Both the position numbers and the translations under genes were made by a program. The notes under the pieces were generated by a model. That model had not been told where the DNA came from. It saw only the letters and a program-made list of their open reading frames with translations, and ran no database searches. A stretch of 64,000 nt of DNA. Source: Chryseobacterium camelliae. Its GTDB lineage: Bacteria > Bacteroidota > Bacteroidia > Flavobacteriales > Weeksellaceae. The first letter of the stretch is position 1. Each line of letters starts with the position of its first letter. Below are positions 51,742 through 59,580 of the stretch, piece after piece. The stretch is taken from positions 2,666,001-2,730,000 of the forward strand of contig NZ_CP022986.1 in the NCBI RefSeq assembly GCF_002770595.1, given 5' to 3'.

Positions 51742-52362
51742 TTATTTTTCAAACAGCATCTTCGTAATGAAATCCTTTTCTCCTTTTCCCCTTGCCGGAG
51801 AATACTCCCTTCCGTAATAAATGATCTGGAGGTGAAGCTTGTTCCAGGCGCTTTCAGGAAAAATTTTCTTGGCATCTTTTTCTGTTTCCACTACGTTTTT
51901 TCCGGAGGTAAGCTTCCATAAGGTCATCAGGCGGTGGATATGGGTATCTACCGGAAAGGCAGGGAATCCGAAGGCCTGGCTCATCACCACAGAAGCCGTT
52001 TTATGCCCTACTCCCGGTAAGGCCTCCAGCTCTTCGTAGGTAGCAGGGACCTGCCCATTATGTTTTTCAATCAGCAGTTCCGCCATTCTTTTCAGATTCT
52101 TGGCTTTCTGGTTAGACAGCCCGATTTCCTTGATCAGTTCCTTGATCTCGTGGACTTCCAATCGTGCCATCCTCTGTGGCGTCCCGGCTACACGGAAAAG
52201 ATCAGGCGTTACCTGATTGACTTTTTTATCCGTGGTCTGTGCAGAAAGGGCTACGGCTACAAGTAGGGTAAAAGGGTCGGTATGATCAAGGGGAACAGGG
52301 ACCTGAGGATATAGTTTTTCTAATTCGCGCTGAACGAGCTCGGCTCTTTGCTTTTTTGTCAT
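51742..52362 (-). CDS. nth: Endonuclease III lacking the Fe-S cluster
   Basis: A 206-residue DNA glycosylase/AP lyase that removes oxidised pyrimidines. The helix-hairpin-helix is LPGVGHKTASVV with catalytic Lys121, followed by FPVDTHIHRL with catalytic Asp139. The 4Fe-4S motif (C-x6-C-x2-C-x5-C) at the C-terminus of E. coli Nth is absent: the end reads GREYSPARGKGEKDFITK and the whole protein contains no Cys. The ATG at 52362 is chosen because the 18 residues upstream in the open frame are not conserved. It is divergent from bcp, sharing a 33-base spacer. Confidence 0.93.
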   Translation of the reverse strand: MTKKQRAELVQRELEKLYPQVPVPLDHTDPFTLLVAVALSAQTTDKKVNQVTPDLFRVAGTPQRMARLEVHEIKELIKEIGLSNQKAKNLKRMAELLIEKHNGQVPATYEELEALPGVGHKTASVVMSQAFGFPAFPVDTHIHRLMTLWKLTSGKNVVETEKDAKKIFPESAWNKLHLQIIYYGREYSPARGKGEKDFITKMLFEK

Positions 52363-52378
52363 GTAACTGTTAAATTTG
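52348..52378 (+). promoter_or_regulatory. Promoter of bcp (TTG-N20-TAAATTTG)
   Basis: TTG at 52348-52350 lies inside the start of nth; TAAATTTG at 52371-52378 ends 17 bases before the bcp ATG. Confidence 0.65.
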
Positions 52379-52380
52379 AA

Positions 52381-52388
52381 CAAAATTA
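52381..52388 (-). promoter_or_regulatory. -7 element (TAATTTTG) for nth
   Basis: Minus-strand TAATTTTG, 18 bases before the nth ATG, only two bases from the bcp -7 element on the other strand. Any upstream element must fall inside bcp. Confidence 0.55.
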
Positions 52389-52395
52389 AAATAAT

Positions 52396-52845
52396 ATGCT
52401 TAAAGTAGGAGACCATTTACCGGAATTTAAAGGAACCAATCAGGACGGCAAAACCATAGATTCATCTGAACTGATCGGTAAGAAATCGGTTATATTCTTT
52501 TATCCTCAGGCCAATACACCAACCTGTACGGTTGAGGCATGCAACCTCAGCGACCATTATTCGGAGCTGGAAAAGGCGGGATATACATTACTGGGAATCA
52601 GTGCAGACTCCGTGAAAAAGCAAAAAAACTTCCACACTAAATTTGCTTTTCCTTATGACCTGATTGCTGATGAAAACCACGACATCGTTGAAAAATTCGG
52701 GGTTTGGCAGGAGAAAAATAATTTTGGGAAAACCTATATGGGAATTGTAAGGACCACATTTATCTTTGATGAAAAAGGGATCTGTGTAAGGGTCATTGAC
52801 AAAGTGACTTCAAAAACAGCAGCAGCGCAGATCCTGGAAGGATAA
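52396..52845 (+). CDS. bcp: Thiol peroxidase Bcp (peroxiredoxin Q)
   Basis: A 149-residue atypical 2-Cys peroxiredoxin of the BCP/PrxQ class that reduces H2O2 and organic hydroperoxides with thioredoxin. The peroxidatic site is NTPTCTVEACN: Cys44 attacks the peroxide and Cys49, five residues later in the same helix, resolves it, the alpha2 form of BCP. VIFFYPQAN and the late TTFIFDEKG complete the thioredoxin fold. It is divergent from nth, so oxidative DNA repair and peroxide removal share one control region. Confidence 0.95.
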   Translation: MLKVGDHLPEFKGTNQDGKTIDSSELIGKKSVIFFYPQANTPTCTVEACNLSDHYSELEKAGYTLLGISADSVKKQKNFHTKFAFPYDLIADENHDIVEKFGVWQEKNNFGKTYMGIVRTTFIFDEKGICVRVIDKVTSKTAAAQILEG

Positions 52846-52868
52846 ACAGGCGGGCCGCGTTTAGAGCT

Positions 52869-53411
52869 CTACTCGGTTTCAAAATACATCAATTCTTCAT
52901 CATCATTAGGGATTGTGACATATTTTTTGAATTTCAACCCGAGCTTCCCGATTAATTTCTGGGAAGCAAAATTATCTTTTGTCGTAATCGCGGATAGCCT
53001 GGTTAGCCCAAAATGATCCATGCCAATGGATTTCACCTTTGTGGCTGCCTCAAAACCATATCCTTTGCCTTCAAATTCTTCCAGGAAGGAAAATCCGATA
53101 TCGGCAACATCCAGTCCTTCACGCTCAAAAATGCCTGCTGCACCTATCTTTTGACCTCCGGATTTTTCTACGATAACGTAGTTGCCGAAACCTGATTTTT
53201 CAAACTGGGGAATAAATTTTTCGCTGATGTACCGCTCTGCATCATGGATGCTTCTCAGTCCGCGGTCGCCGATGTACCGGATAAAGTTCGGACCGTTGTA
53301 TAATTCCAGCATAAAAGCGGCATCATCCAAAGAAACCGGATGCAAGATCAGCCGTTCGGTTTCGTAAAAGCTATTTTCTTCGGGCGGGTTGTTTTGTTTT
53401 TTTGGGTTCAT
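52869..53411 (-). CDS. GNAT family N-acetyltransferase (RimJ/RimL type)
   Basis: A 180-residue acetyltransferase. The N-terminus ETERLILHPVSLDDAAFM is the RimJ-like opening, ADIGFSFLEEFEGKGYGFEA is the acetyl-CoA pyrophosphate loop, and LTRLSAITTKDNFASQKLI the last conserved helix. It probably acetylates a protein N-terminus or a small molecule. Its first 41 bases overlap the end of the preceding gene in another frame, an unusually long overlap for this window. It is last of five minus genes starting at tolC. Confidence 0.86.
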   Translation of the reverse strand: MNPKKQNNPPEENSFYETERLILHPVSLDDAAFMLELYNGPNFIRYIGDRGLRSIHDAERYISEKFIPQFEKSGFGNYVIVEKSGGQKIGAAGIFEREGLDVADIGFSFLEEFEGKGYGFEAATKVKSIGMDHFGLTRLSAITTKDNFASQKLIGKLGLKFKKYVTIPNDDEELMYFETE

Positions 53412-54042
53412 CTGCCGGCACTTCTTTTTTTTCTATTTTTAAAAGCCTCGGATTGTTCGTACATTTCTTATTGTACAGTTCGATATACGTCCCGTTATCC
53501 TTTGCACCGGTTACCTTTCCGCTGGATTTGTTAACCGTAAGCGTAAAATGGGTTTTCTGGTACGGGCATTCCTTTGAGGTCAGTTTCCCCAGGTCAATAT
53601 AATAGTTTGACGCATCCTGATAATAGTTTCCGGCTACATTTTTGAATTCCTCATCGATGAAATAGCCTTCCGCAGTAGCATCAATTACTGCTTCCTCGAC
53701 ATTATCAATGGTCCCTATAAAGGTTTTCAGGCCAGAAATATCCGTTATATAATCAACTTTTCCCGCTTTGGAATAGGCGATATAATAAAAGCTGTCTTCT
53801 TCCGGGAAAAGGTTGAATCCTGAAGACTGCGGGACATAGTCTTTTTTCGTACCGGAAATTTTCAGCTCCTCATTTTTCCCGTAATGGTTATGTACCAGCA
53901 CCCAGAAATCTGTCCGGTTATCGGGAATGACCGATTTGAGGATCTGCGGAATGCTGCCCAGCTGTTTTCTTTCCTGGGCCGTCATGCAGACGCCCAGCAA
54001 TAAGAAGATAAAGATGATATTTTTCGTGATGGTTTCGCTCAT
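53371..54042 (-). CDS. Secreted hypothetical protein
   Basis: A 223-residue protein with an N-terminal signal (MSETITKNIIFIFLLLGVC, then MTAQ) and a mature beta-rich part followed by a basic, Pro/Lys-rich tail (KKEVPADEPKKTKQPARRK). Two cysteines (KECPYQK and NKKCTNN) could pair. I recognise no family. The basic tail is encoded in the stretch that overlaps the GNAT gene, which may explain its low-complexity composition. It follows manC by 28 bases in the same operon. Confidence 0.7.
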   Translation of the reverse strand: MSETITKNIIFIFLLLGVCMTAQERKQLGSIPQILKSVIPDNRTDFWVLVHNHYGKNEELKISGTKKDYVPQSSGFNLFPEEDSFYYIAYSKAGKVDYITDISGLKTFIGTIDNVEEAVIDATAEGYFIDEEFKNVAGNYYQDASNYYIDLGKLTSKECPYQKTHFTLTVNKSSGKVTGAKDNGTYIELYNKKCTNNPRLLKIEKKEVPADEPKKTKQPARRK

Positions 54043-54070
54043 GCTTTAAACAGGCTGCAAACCTGTACTG

Positions 54071-55153
54071 TTAAATGAATTTATCCCCTTTTTTGAGGTT
54101 TTTTAGGTCCAGCACATAATCCTTAATCAGCTGGTCATGTTCCCTCGGGCAGATCATCAGGACCTTATCGGTATCCACTACGATATAATCTTTAAGCCCG
54201 TCTATCACCACTGCTTTATTGCTGTTCTTTATATGAACGATATTTCCGCTGGAATGGTATGTGAGCACATGCTTTTGTTTTACAGCATTTTGATTTTCAT
54301 CTTTTTCCGTGTTTTCGTAGACGGATGTCCACGTACCTAAATCGCTCCATCCCAGGTCGGAAGGAATGACATATACATTTTTAGCTTTTTCCAGGATCCC
54401 GTTGTCTATGGAGATTTTCTGCAGCTTAGGATAAATAAGCTCTATGCATCCCTCTTCACCATCGGCATTGTATTCACAGGCCATGAACTGCTGCGTCATT
54501 TCAGGGAGGTATTTCTCAAAAGCAGCATGGATGGTTTGTACACTCCACACAAAAATACCGGCGTTCCAGAGAAAATCACCACTTTCCAGGAACGTTTTGG
54601 CGATTTCGAGGATGGGCTTTTCAGTGAATGTCTTTATTTTAAAATAGTCGGATCCTTTTTTATCAACGAACTGGATGTATCCGTATCCCGTATCGGGCCT
54701 TGTAGGGGTAATGCCCAGGGTAACAAGGTAATCGTTTTCTGAAGCGATCTCAAAAGCCAGCCTGACCTTGTCAAGAAATACCTCTTCACGCAGGATCAGG
54801 TGATCTGCCGGCAAGATGATCATCTTCGCATCAGGATTGAGTTCAGCAATTTTATTGGCCATATAAAGGTTGCACGCCGCCGTATTTTTCGCTAAAGGCT
54901 CTCCTACGATGTTCTGCTCCGGAATTTCCGGCAGCTGCTGATGGGACAGGCTTACATATTCTTTATTGGTAATGACAAATATATTCTCATCCGGAACAAT
55001 TTTACGGATTCTGTCATAGGTCTGCTGAATCATCGTACGGCCTACACCCAGGATGTCCTGAAACTGCTTGGGAAACTTCTGCGTGCTCATCGGCCAGAAC
55101 CGGCTTCCTATACCGCCTGCCATGATGACACAGTATTGATCTGATCTTACCAT
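54071..55153 (-). CDS. manC: Mannose-1-phosphate guanylyltransferase
   Basis: A 360-residue nucleotidyltransferase that makes GDP-mannose from GTP and mannose 1-phosphate. The N-terminus IMAGGIGSRFWPMSTQKFPK is the sugar-nucleotide signature, VITNKEY and ILPADHLILREE follow, and FTEKP and DLGWSDLGTW complete the active site. It lacks the C-terminal cupin isomerase half seen in bifunctional ManC/AlgA, giving the shorter form. GDP-mannose feeds envelope glycans. It starts two bases after the SprT-like gene. Confidence 0.93.
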   Translation of the reverse strand: MVRSDQYCVIMAGGIGSRFWPMSTQKFPKQFQDILGVGRTMIQQTYDRIRKIVPDENIFVITNKEYVSLSHQQLPEIPEQNIVGEPLAKNTAACNLYMANKIAELNPDAKMIILPADHLILREEVFLDKVRLAFEIASENDYLVTLGITPTRPDTGYGYIQFVDKKGSDYFKIKTFTEKPILEIAKTFLESGDFLWNAGIFVWSVQTIHAAFEKYLPEMTQQFMACEYNADGEEGCIELIYPKLQKISIDNGILEKAKNVYVIPSDLGWSDLGTWTSVYENTEKDENQNAVKQKHVLTYHSSGNIVHIKNSNKAVVIDGLKDYIVVDTDKVLMICPREHDQLIKDYVLDLKNLKKGDKFI

Positions 55154-55155
55154 GT

Positions 55156-55746
55156 TTAACTACATTTTTTCACTCTGGCCAGCGGCTTGAAAGAGTACTG
55201 CCTCCCGGTAACCAGGTTCCTGCAAAGATAGTTTTTTTTGATCAGACCTTCCAACAAATACTTCTCATCGCGATAGATAAAGGAATCCCCTTTTTTAAGC
55301 TCTTCCATAAACTGGAGGTCATCTCCTTCCTTTCCGATATGGAAATACCTTACCAGCTCCGGACTGGACATAAAATTAGCTTTGGGAGACCTGGAGAACC
55401 GTGTAATGATCGGCCTCAGATCCTGCTCATATACCTCCAGGCTTTCCAGAAGCATTTTCCGGAAGGTGTCTTTCCATTCCACTCCGTGCGGGGAAATCCT
55501 CCGCCCGTACTTCTCAAAGGCAATAAGATGGGCCAGCTCGTGCGTCAGAACAAAGAAAAAAAGCTGGGGAGCCAATGTGGAATTGATGGTAATTTCATGA
55601 GACCGGTCCGCCAGTTTCCTGTAATCCCCGAGTTTGGAATGCCGGTCGCGGGTAATTTTAATATGGATATAATACTCTGAAAACCAGTTTTTCAGATATG
55701 GAAGGGTGTTATCAGGCAGGTATTTCTCAAGGTTCTGAATAGACAT
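55156..55746 (-). CDS. SprT-like zinc metalloprotein
   Basis: A 196-residue protein whose core is a SprT-like domain: VLTHELAHLIAFEKYG gives the zinc site HELAH, and RRISPHGVEWKDTFRKML the following conserved His and helix. The C-terminal 60 residues form a separate small domain, including DDLQFMEELKKG and YLCRNLVTGR. The eukaryotic relative Spartan cuts DNA-protein cross-links; bacterial roles are unclear. It lies between tolC (one base upstream) and manC (two bases downstream), so all three are one transcript. Confidence 0.88.
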   Translation of the reverse strand: MSIQNLEKYLPDNTLPYLKNWFSEYYIHIKITRDRHSKLGDYRKLADRSHEITINSTLAPQLFFFVLTHELAHLIAFEKYGRRISPHGVEWKDTFRKMLLESLEVYEQDLRPIITRFSRSPKANFMSSPELVRYFHIGKEGDDLQFMEELKKGDSFIYRDEKYLLEGLIKKNYLCRNLVTGRQYSFKPLARVKKCS

Positions 55747-55747
55747 T

Positions 55748-57094
55748 TTACAGGCTCAGCGGAATTCCCGCATAGAAATTCAGCAATTTCAGGCTGAATA
55801 GATAATTGAACTTTGCCTGCGCTACAGAGCCCTGCGCGTTGGCATAATTATTACGGGCAACATTGACATCATAAATGGTTGATCTCCCCGCCGCATAGCT
55901 CTTATCTGCAAAATCCAGCGATAAGCGGGTGCTTTTCTCAGCTTCCACTGCGGCAAGATACGCCTCATAATTGGCATCCACATCAAACTGGGCCTTCTGA
56001 ACATTCTGCCTTACGGCCTGTCTCTGCTGTTCCAGTGAATTTTTAGCAATATTTTCATTGATTTTGGACTGCTCCACCTGCAGTTTCGTAATTCCTTTGT
56101 TAAATAACGGAACATTCAGGGAAAGCGCCAGCTGCTGACCGAAGTTATCTTTATACTGCTGGAAGAAACTGCGCTCAACCACCGGGATCCCGTTAATGTC
56201 AACCCCCGTGATATTGGTATTTAACCGGTTATTGTAAAAACTTCCCAATCCTGCACTCGCCGTTAAAGTAGGCCAGAATGATGTCCTGGTAATTTCCGTC
56301 TGTGCCTCTGCCGATCGTATCCTGCTTTCGGCAGCTTTGATCTGGGGTTGCGTCTGGTATGCGGTTTCCAGGACTTCTTCCACAGGCTGAAGCTGAGGAG
56401 CCAGCTGATCCGGCACACTCACATCTTCCACATCGAAGTCCCTGTATTCCTTAAGCTGTAACAGCTGGGCAAGGGCAAATAAGCTTCTCCCGACATTGAT
56501 TTCAGCTGTCTTAAGGTTTTGTTTTTCTCGCGCCAGTCCGGATTCTGCCTCTGCAAGTACCGTCTGGGCAGTCGTTCCTACCTGGGTGGTAATTTTCGCC
56601 CTGTCGTACTGTTTTTGTGCATTTTCAACAGCGGCCTCTGAGATTTTAACGATTTCCTTATTCAGCAAAGTCGTCAGGTACTGCTGGGCTATCTGAAGCG
56701 ATATATCGTTTTTTACCGTTTCTATATCATACTGGCTGGCCTGTACATCATATTCCGTTTTACGGATATTCTTTTCGATCCTTCCGTTATTAAACACCGT
56801 GATGTTGGCCCCTACATTGGCACTGTTGCTGAAGTTATCATTCCTGATACTGGTATTGATGAACTGGGTCTGCCCGAAACTGGCCGAATTGCTGATGCTT
56901 CCGGATACCGAAGGCAGGTATTCCCTTTTGGCCATCTTAAGGTTGGAATCCTGAATCTGTTTTGAATATTCATTTTGGATCACCTGCAGGTTATGCTGTA
57001 CGGCATAGTCCACACATTCTCTCAAAGACCACTTCTTCTGGGCATTGGCTCCCAGATAAGACAGTCCCAGAATAATAATCAAAACTTTTTTCAT
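55748..57094 (-). CDS. TolC family outer membrane efflux protein
   Basis: A 448-residue outer membrane channel. It has a signal peptide (MKKVLIIILGLSYLGANAQ), then two repeats of the OEP fold: SLRECVDYAVQHNLQVIQNE with long helices, and the second beginning near YQTQPQIKAAESRIRSAEAQ, ending YLFSLKLLNFYAGIPLSL. TolC trimers link inner-membrane pumps to the outside. No pump or membrane-fusion protein is encoded beside it; instead it heads an operon with a SprT-like gene and manC. A good promoter lies upstream. Confidence 0.93.
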   Translation of the reverse strand: MKKVLIIILGLSYLGANAQKKWSLRECVDYAVQHNLQVIQNEYSKQIQDSNLKMAKREYLPSVSGSISNSASFGQTQFINTSIRNDNFSNSANVGANITVFNNGRIEKNIRKTEYDVQASQYDIETVKNDISLQIAQQYLTTLLNKEIVKISEAAVENAQKQYDRAKITTQVGTTAQTVLAEAESGLAREKQNLKTAEINVGRSLFALAQLLQLKEYRDFDVEDVSVPDQLAPQLQPVEEVLETAYQTQPQIKAAESRIRSAEAQTEITRTSFWPTLTASAGLGSFYNNRLNTNITGVDINGIPVVERSFFQQYKDNFGQQLALSLNVPLFNKGITKLQVEQSKINENIAKNSLEQQRQAVRQNVQKAQFDVDANYEAYLAAVEAEKSTRLSLDFADKSYAAGRSTIYDVNVARNNYANAQGSVAQAKFNYLFSLKLLNFYAGIPLSL

Positions 57095-57121
57095 GCTGAA
57101 TTTTTACCTTATTAGACGTGT

Positions 57122-57151
57122 CAAATATAAAAAAGTTACAGTTCAGGACAA
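57122..57151 (-). promoter_or_regulatory. Promoter of the tolC operon (TTG-N19-TATATTTG)
   Basis: On the minus strand TTG (57149-57151) and TATATTTG (57122-57129) are 19 bases apart, a full match, 27 bases before the tolC ATG. Confidence 0.75.
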
Positions 57152-57193
57152 TTAAATATTCCTTTTTAAAAAAACTTTTGAGAATTTTGCATC

Positions 57194-58438
57194 ATGACAG
57201 CAGAACAATACCGCGAAGCCGTTGAATGGTTATTTGTACAGGCACCCAATTACCAGCTTGACGGACAGAAGGCTTATAAGCCCGGACTGGACAATATCAT
57301 CCGCATGTGTGAGTTTTTTGGCAATCCCCAGGAAAAAATACGCTGCATCCATATTGGGGGAACCAACGGAAAAGGGTCTACCAGCAATATGCTGGCTTCC
57401 GTACTTCAGGAGGCAGGCTATACCGTAGGGCTGTACAACTCCCCCCATCTCATCGATTTTACGGAGCGGATCAAGGTAAACGGCAAGAACTGCGATACAG
57501 GTTTCGTGTATGATTTCATCATGAAGCTGAAACAGCTTCCGGAAGATATCCAGCCCTCTTTCTTTGAGTTCACCACCATTATGGCTTTTGAATACTTCTA
57601 TCAGCAGCAGGTGGATTTCGCCATTATTGAGGTAGGCCTTGGCGGCAGGCTGGATTCAACCAATATCATCACACCAATGGTCTCAGCCATTACGAATGTA
57701 CAGCTTGACCATCAGGATCTGCTTGGAGATACGATTGAAGAGATCGCTGCTGAAAAGGCCGGTATCATCAAACCCGGAATTCCTGTGATTTCCGGAGATG
57801 AGGAGGAGCCGGTTAAAAAAATCCTGAAGAAAAAGGCCCAGCAGGAAAACGCCTCTTTTTCAGATGTTACCGGAACAGAAACCCATCTGCAATCCGATCT
57901 TAAAGGAAACTATCAGAAAAAGAACATCCGGGTCGTTTTGGGAATCATCCGTGAACTGCAGAAACAGAACGTGAACATTTCAGAAGAGCATATAGAACGC
58001 GGCCTGATGCATGTGCACCGGAATACCGGGTTTATCGGGCGCTGGTTTGAATTTTCCAAAGATCCGCTGACGATCTGCGATACGGCCCATAACCAGGCAG
58101 GCCTTGAGCAGGTTTTTGCCCAGCTGAATTCGATCAACCGCCGTAAGCATATCATTCTTGGTTTTGTAAATGACAAAAAGATTGATGATGTTATGCGCCT
58201 TCTTCCGGAAGATGCCGTTTTCTATTTTGCAAAACCGGCCATTCACCGGGGCAGACATCCGGAAGAATATGAAAACCTGCTGAAAGAGGCGAAAATAAAT
58301 TATAAAATTTTCAATTCCGTGCAGGAGGCATATCTTTCTGCTAAACAGGAATGTATGAAAAATGAAATGATTTTTATCGGGGGAAGCAATTTTGTAGTGG
58401 GAGAATTTTTAGAAAAAAATTTGGAGATTTCCGAATAA
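57194..58438 (+). CDS. folC: Bifunctional folylpolyglutamate/dihydrofolate synthase
   Basis: A 414-residue Mur-ligase-like enzyme that adds glutamate to dihydropteroate or folate. The ATP loop is GGTNGKGSTSNMLASV, the Omega-loop NSPHLIDFTERIKVNG binds substrate, the metal region is EVGLGGRLDSTNII and ITNVQLDHQDLLGDT follows. The C-terminal domain starts with GRWFEF and CDTAHNQAG. Length is standard. It ends 42 bases before the first tRNA-Val, whose promoter overlaps the folC end. Confidence 0.94.
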   Translation: MTAEQYREAVEWLFVQAPNYQLDGQKAYKPGLDNIIRMCEFFGNPQEKIRCIHIGGTNGKGSTSNMLASVLQEAGYTVGLYNSPHLIDFTERIKVNGKNCDTGFVYDFIMKLKQLPEDIQPSFFEFTTIMAFEYFYQQQVDFAIIEVGLGGRLDSTNIITPMVSAITNVQLDHQDLLGDTIEEIAAEKAGIIKPGIPVISGDEEEPVKKILKKKAQQENASFSDVTGTETHLQSDLKGNYQKKNIRVVLGIIRELQKQNVNISEEHIERGLMHVHRNTGFIGRWFEFSKDPLTICDTAHNQAGLEQVFAQLNSINRRKHIILGFVNDKKIDDVMRLLPEDAVFYFAKPAIHRGRHPEEYENLLKEAKINYKIFNSVQEAYLSAKQECMKNEMIFIGGSNFVVGEFLEKNLEISE

Positions 58439-58450
58439 GTCGTATATTTG
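58421..58450 (+). promoter_or_regulatory. Promoter of the tRNA-Val pair (TTG-N19-TATATTTG)
   Basis: TTG at 58421-58423 and TATATTTG at 58443-58450 with a 19-base spacer, 30 bases before the first tRNA. The TTG lies in the last codons of folC. Confidence 0.8.
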
Positions 58451-58480
58451 CACCACTCTAAACGAGAAAACAAGTATAGA

Positions 58481-58555
58481 GGGTTCTTAGCTCAGTTGGT
58501 TCAGAGCATCTGGTTTACACCCAGAGGGTCGGGGGTTCGAATCCCTCAGGACCCA
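58481..58555 (+). tRNA. tRNA-Val (anticodon UAC), copy 1
   Basis: A 75-base cloverleaf. The acceptor stem is GGGTTCT paired with AGGACCC with discriminator A at 58555. The anticodon stem tctgg/ccaga encloses loop tttacac, anticodon TAC, reading GUA and related valine codons. T-loop ggttcgaatcc is normal. The 3' CCA is not encoded. Confidence 0.95.
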
Positions 58556-58588
58556 CAAAAAGGAAACGAAACCTTTCAAAAAAAAGTC

Positions 58589-58663
58589 GGGCTCTTAGCT
58601 CAGTTGGTTCAGAGCATCTGGTTTACACCCAGAGGGTCGGGGGTTCGAATCCCTCAGGGCCCA
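58589..58663 (+). tRNA. tRNA-Val (anticodon UAC), copy 2
   Basis: Same 75-base body as copy 1, starting 33 bases after it. The only visible change is pair 4-69 of the acceptor stem: T-A in copy 1 is C-G here (GGGCTCT with AGGGCCC). CCA is not encoded. Both are on one transcript ending at the hairpin at 58665. Confidence 0.95.
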
Positions 58664-58664
58664 C

Positions 58665-58697
58665 AAAAAATCTCTCAGATTTCTGAGAGATTTTTTT
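58665..58697. terminator. Terminator after the tRNA pair, shared with the minus gene
   Basis: A 14-bp perfect stem (58665-58678 with 58683-58696), 4-base loop, A-run on the left and T-run on the right, so it can end transcription from both directions. It overlaps the stop codon of the convergent glycosyltransferase gene. Confidence 0.9.
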
Positions 58698-59580
58698 ATT
58701 GCATTTTCCTCAGGAGCCAGGCGAGCTTATAAACATCCAAAAGCCTGATTTCGGGCTGCTCTGAAACCAGGTTACGGTATATCTTTTTCTCGGCCAGCCT
58801 ATACATAAAAAGAAATACAGCATCCAGTTTAAGCTTTTTCAGATTTGCTGCCGCCTTATAGACACGGATATCTTTAATCAAAGGAGTGTTATGAGGACTG
58901 ATGATCAATCCATACAGCGTATCCATACTCACCTGCGTTTTCTTCAGGAAAACAGCATTATCCGTATCATCAACATGAATAACCGGATTATTGAAAGCAA
59001 GGAAGCAAATACTATTCTTTTCCAGAAGTTTTGCAAAGACATAATCTTCATACCCATACTGAGTGAGTTCCTCATTGAACGGAGACTCTATCAGAATTTC
59101 TTTTTTAATGGCAAAATTAACGGTTTTAAAAACCGAGATATCAGAAGACCGGTCTCCGGAGAAGATTTCCCTGGCCACAGAATAGCGGTTTCTGAGGCTT
59201 GCGGAATACTGTTCCGCGATCCTGAAATTTCCGTAAAGAAGGTCCAATGAAGGGTTATGCTCTATCTCAGCGATGTACTTCCGCAGGAAATCAGGATGGC
59301 CTATCCCGGCATCACAATCCAGGAATAAAAAATACTCTCCGTCGGCATACTTTGTGAAAAGATTCCTGATCCTGGAACGACCGATATTCTCTTCCAGAAA
59401 AATCAGTTGATGTACCTGATGTTTAATTTTTGTATTGATTTCCCTGAAAGCATATTCTGATGCATCATCAATCAGGATGATTTCTGCATCTAGCGTATAA
59501 GTATGAATTTCCCTGTTCAGCGCTGTAACCAGCTCCCGGACATCGAAATTATATACCGGAATACAGACGGAAATTTTCAT
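58696..59580 (-). CDS. Family 2 glycosyltransferase
   Basis: A 294-residue GT-A type glycosyltransferase. The N-terminus ISVCIPVYNFDVRELVTALN and ILIDDASEYAFREIN are the GT2 nucleotide-binding segments. The DXD-like motif is FLFLDCDAGIGHPDFL, and NEELTQYGYEDYVFAKLLEK (GYED) is the acceptor/catalytic region. It probably adds a sugar to a surface glycan or lipooligosaccharide. It is the last gene of a unit with a GT9 enzyme, whose stop overlaps its start by four bases. Confidence 0.9.
   Translation of the reverse strand: MKISVCIPVYNFDVRELVTALNREIHTYTLDAEIILIDDASEYAFREINTKIKHQVHQLIFLEENIGRSRIRNLFTKYADGEYFLFLDCDAGIGHPDFLRKYIAEIEHNPSLDLLYGNFRIAEQYSASLRNRYSVAREIFSGDRSSDISVFKTVNFAIKKEILIESPFNEELTQYGYEDYVFAKLLEKNSICFLAFNNPVIHVDDTDNAVFLKKTQVSMDTLYGLIISPHNTPLIKDIRVYKAAANLKKLKLDAVFLFMYRLAEKKIYRNLVSEQPEIRLLDVYKLAWLLRKMQ

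Noticed and set aside
58481..58663. Possible integrated element using the tRNA-Val as an attachment site
   Set aside because: The second tRNA is a full functional copy with a compensatory change, and no integrase or foreign genes follow.
58448..58732. Open frame of 94 codons across both tRNA-Val genes
   Set aside because: It is made entirely of tRNA sequence and spacers; the repeated protein segment is just the tandem tRNA translated.
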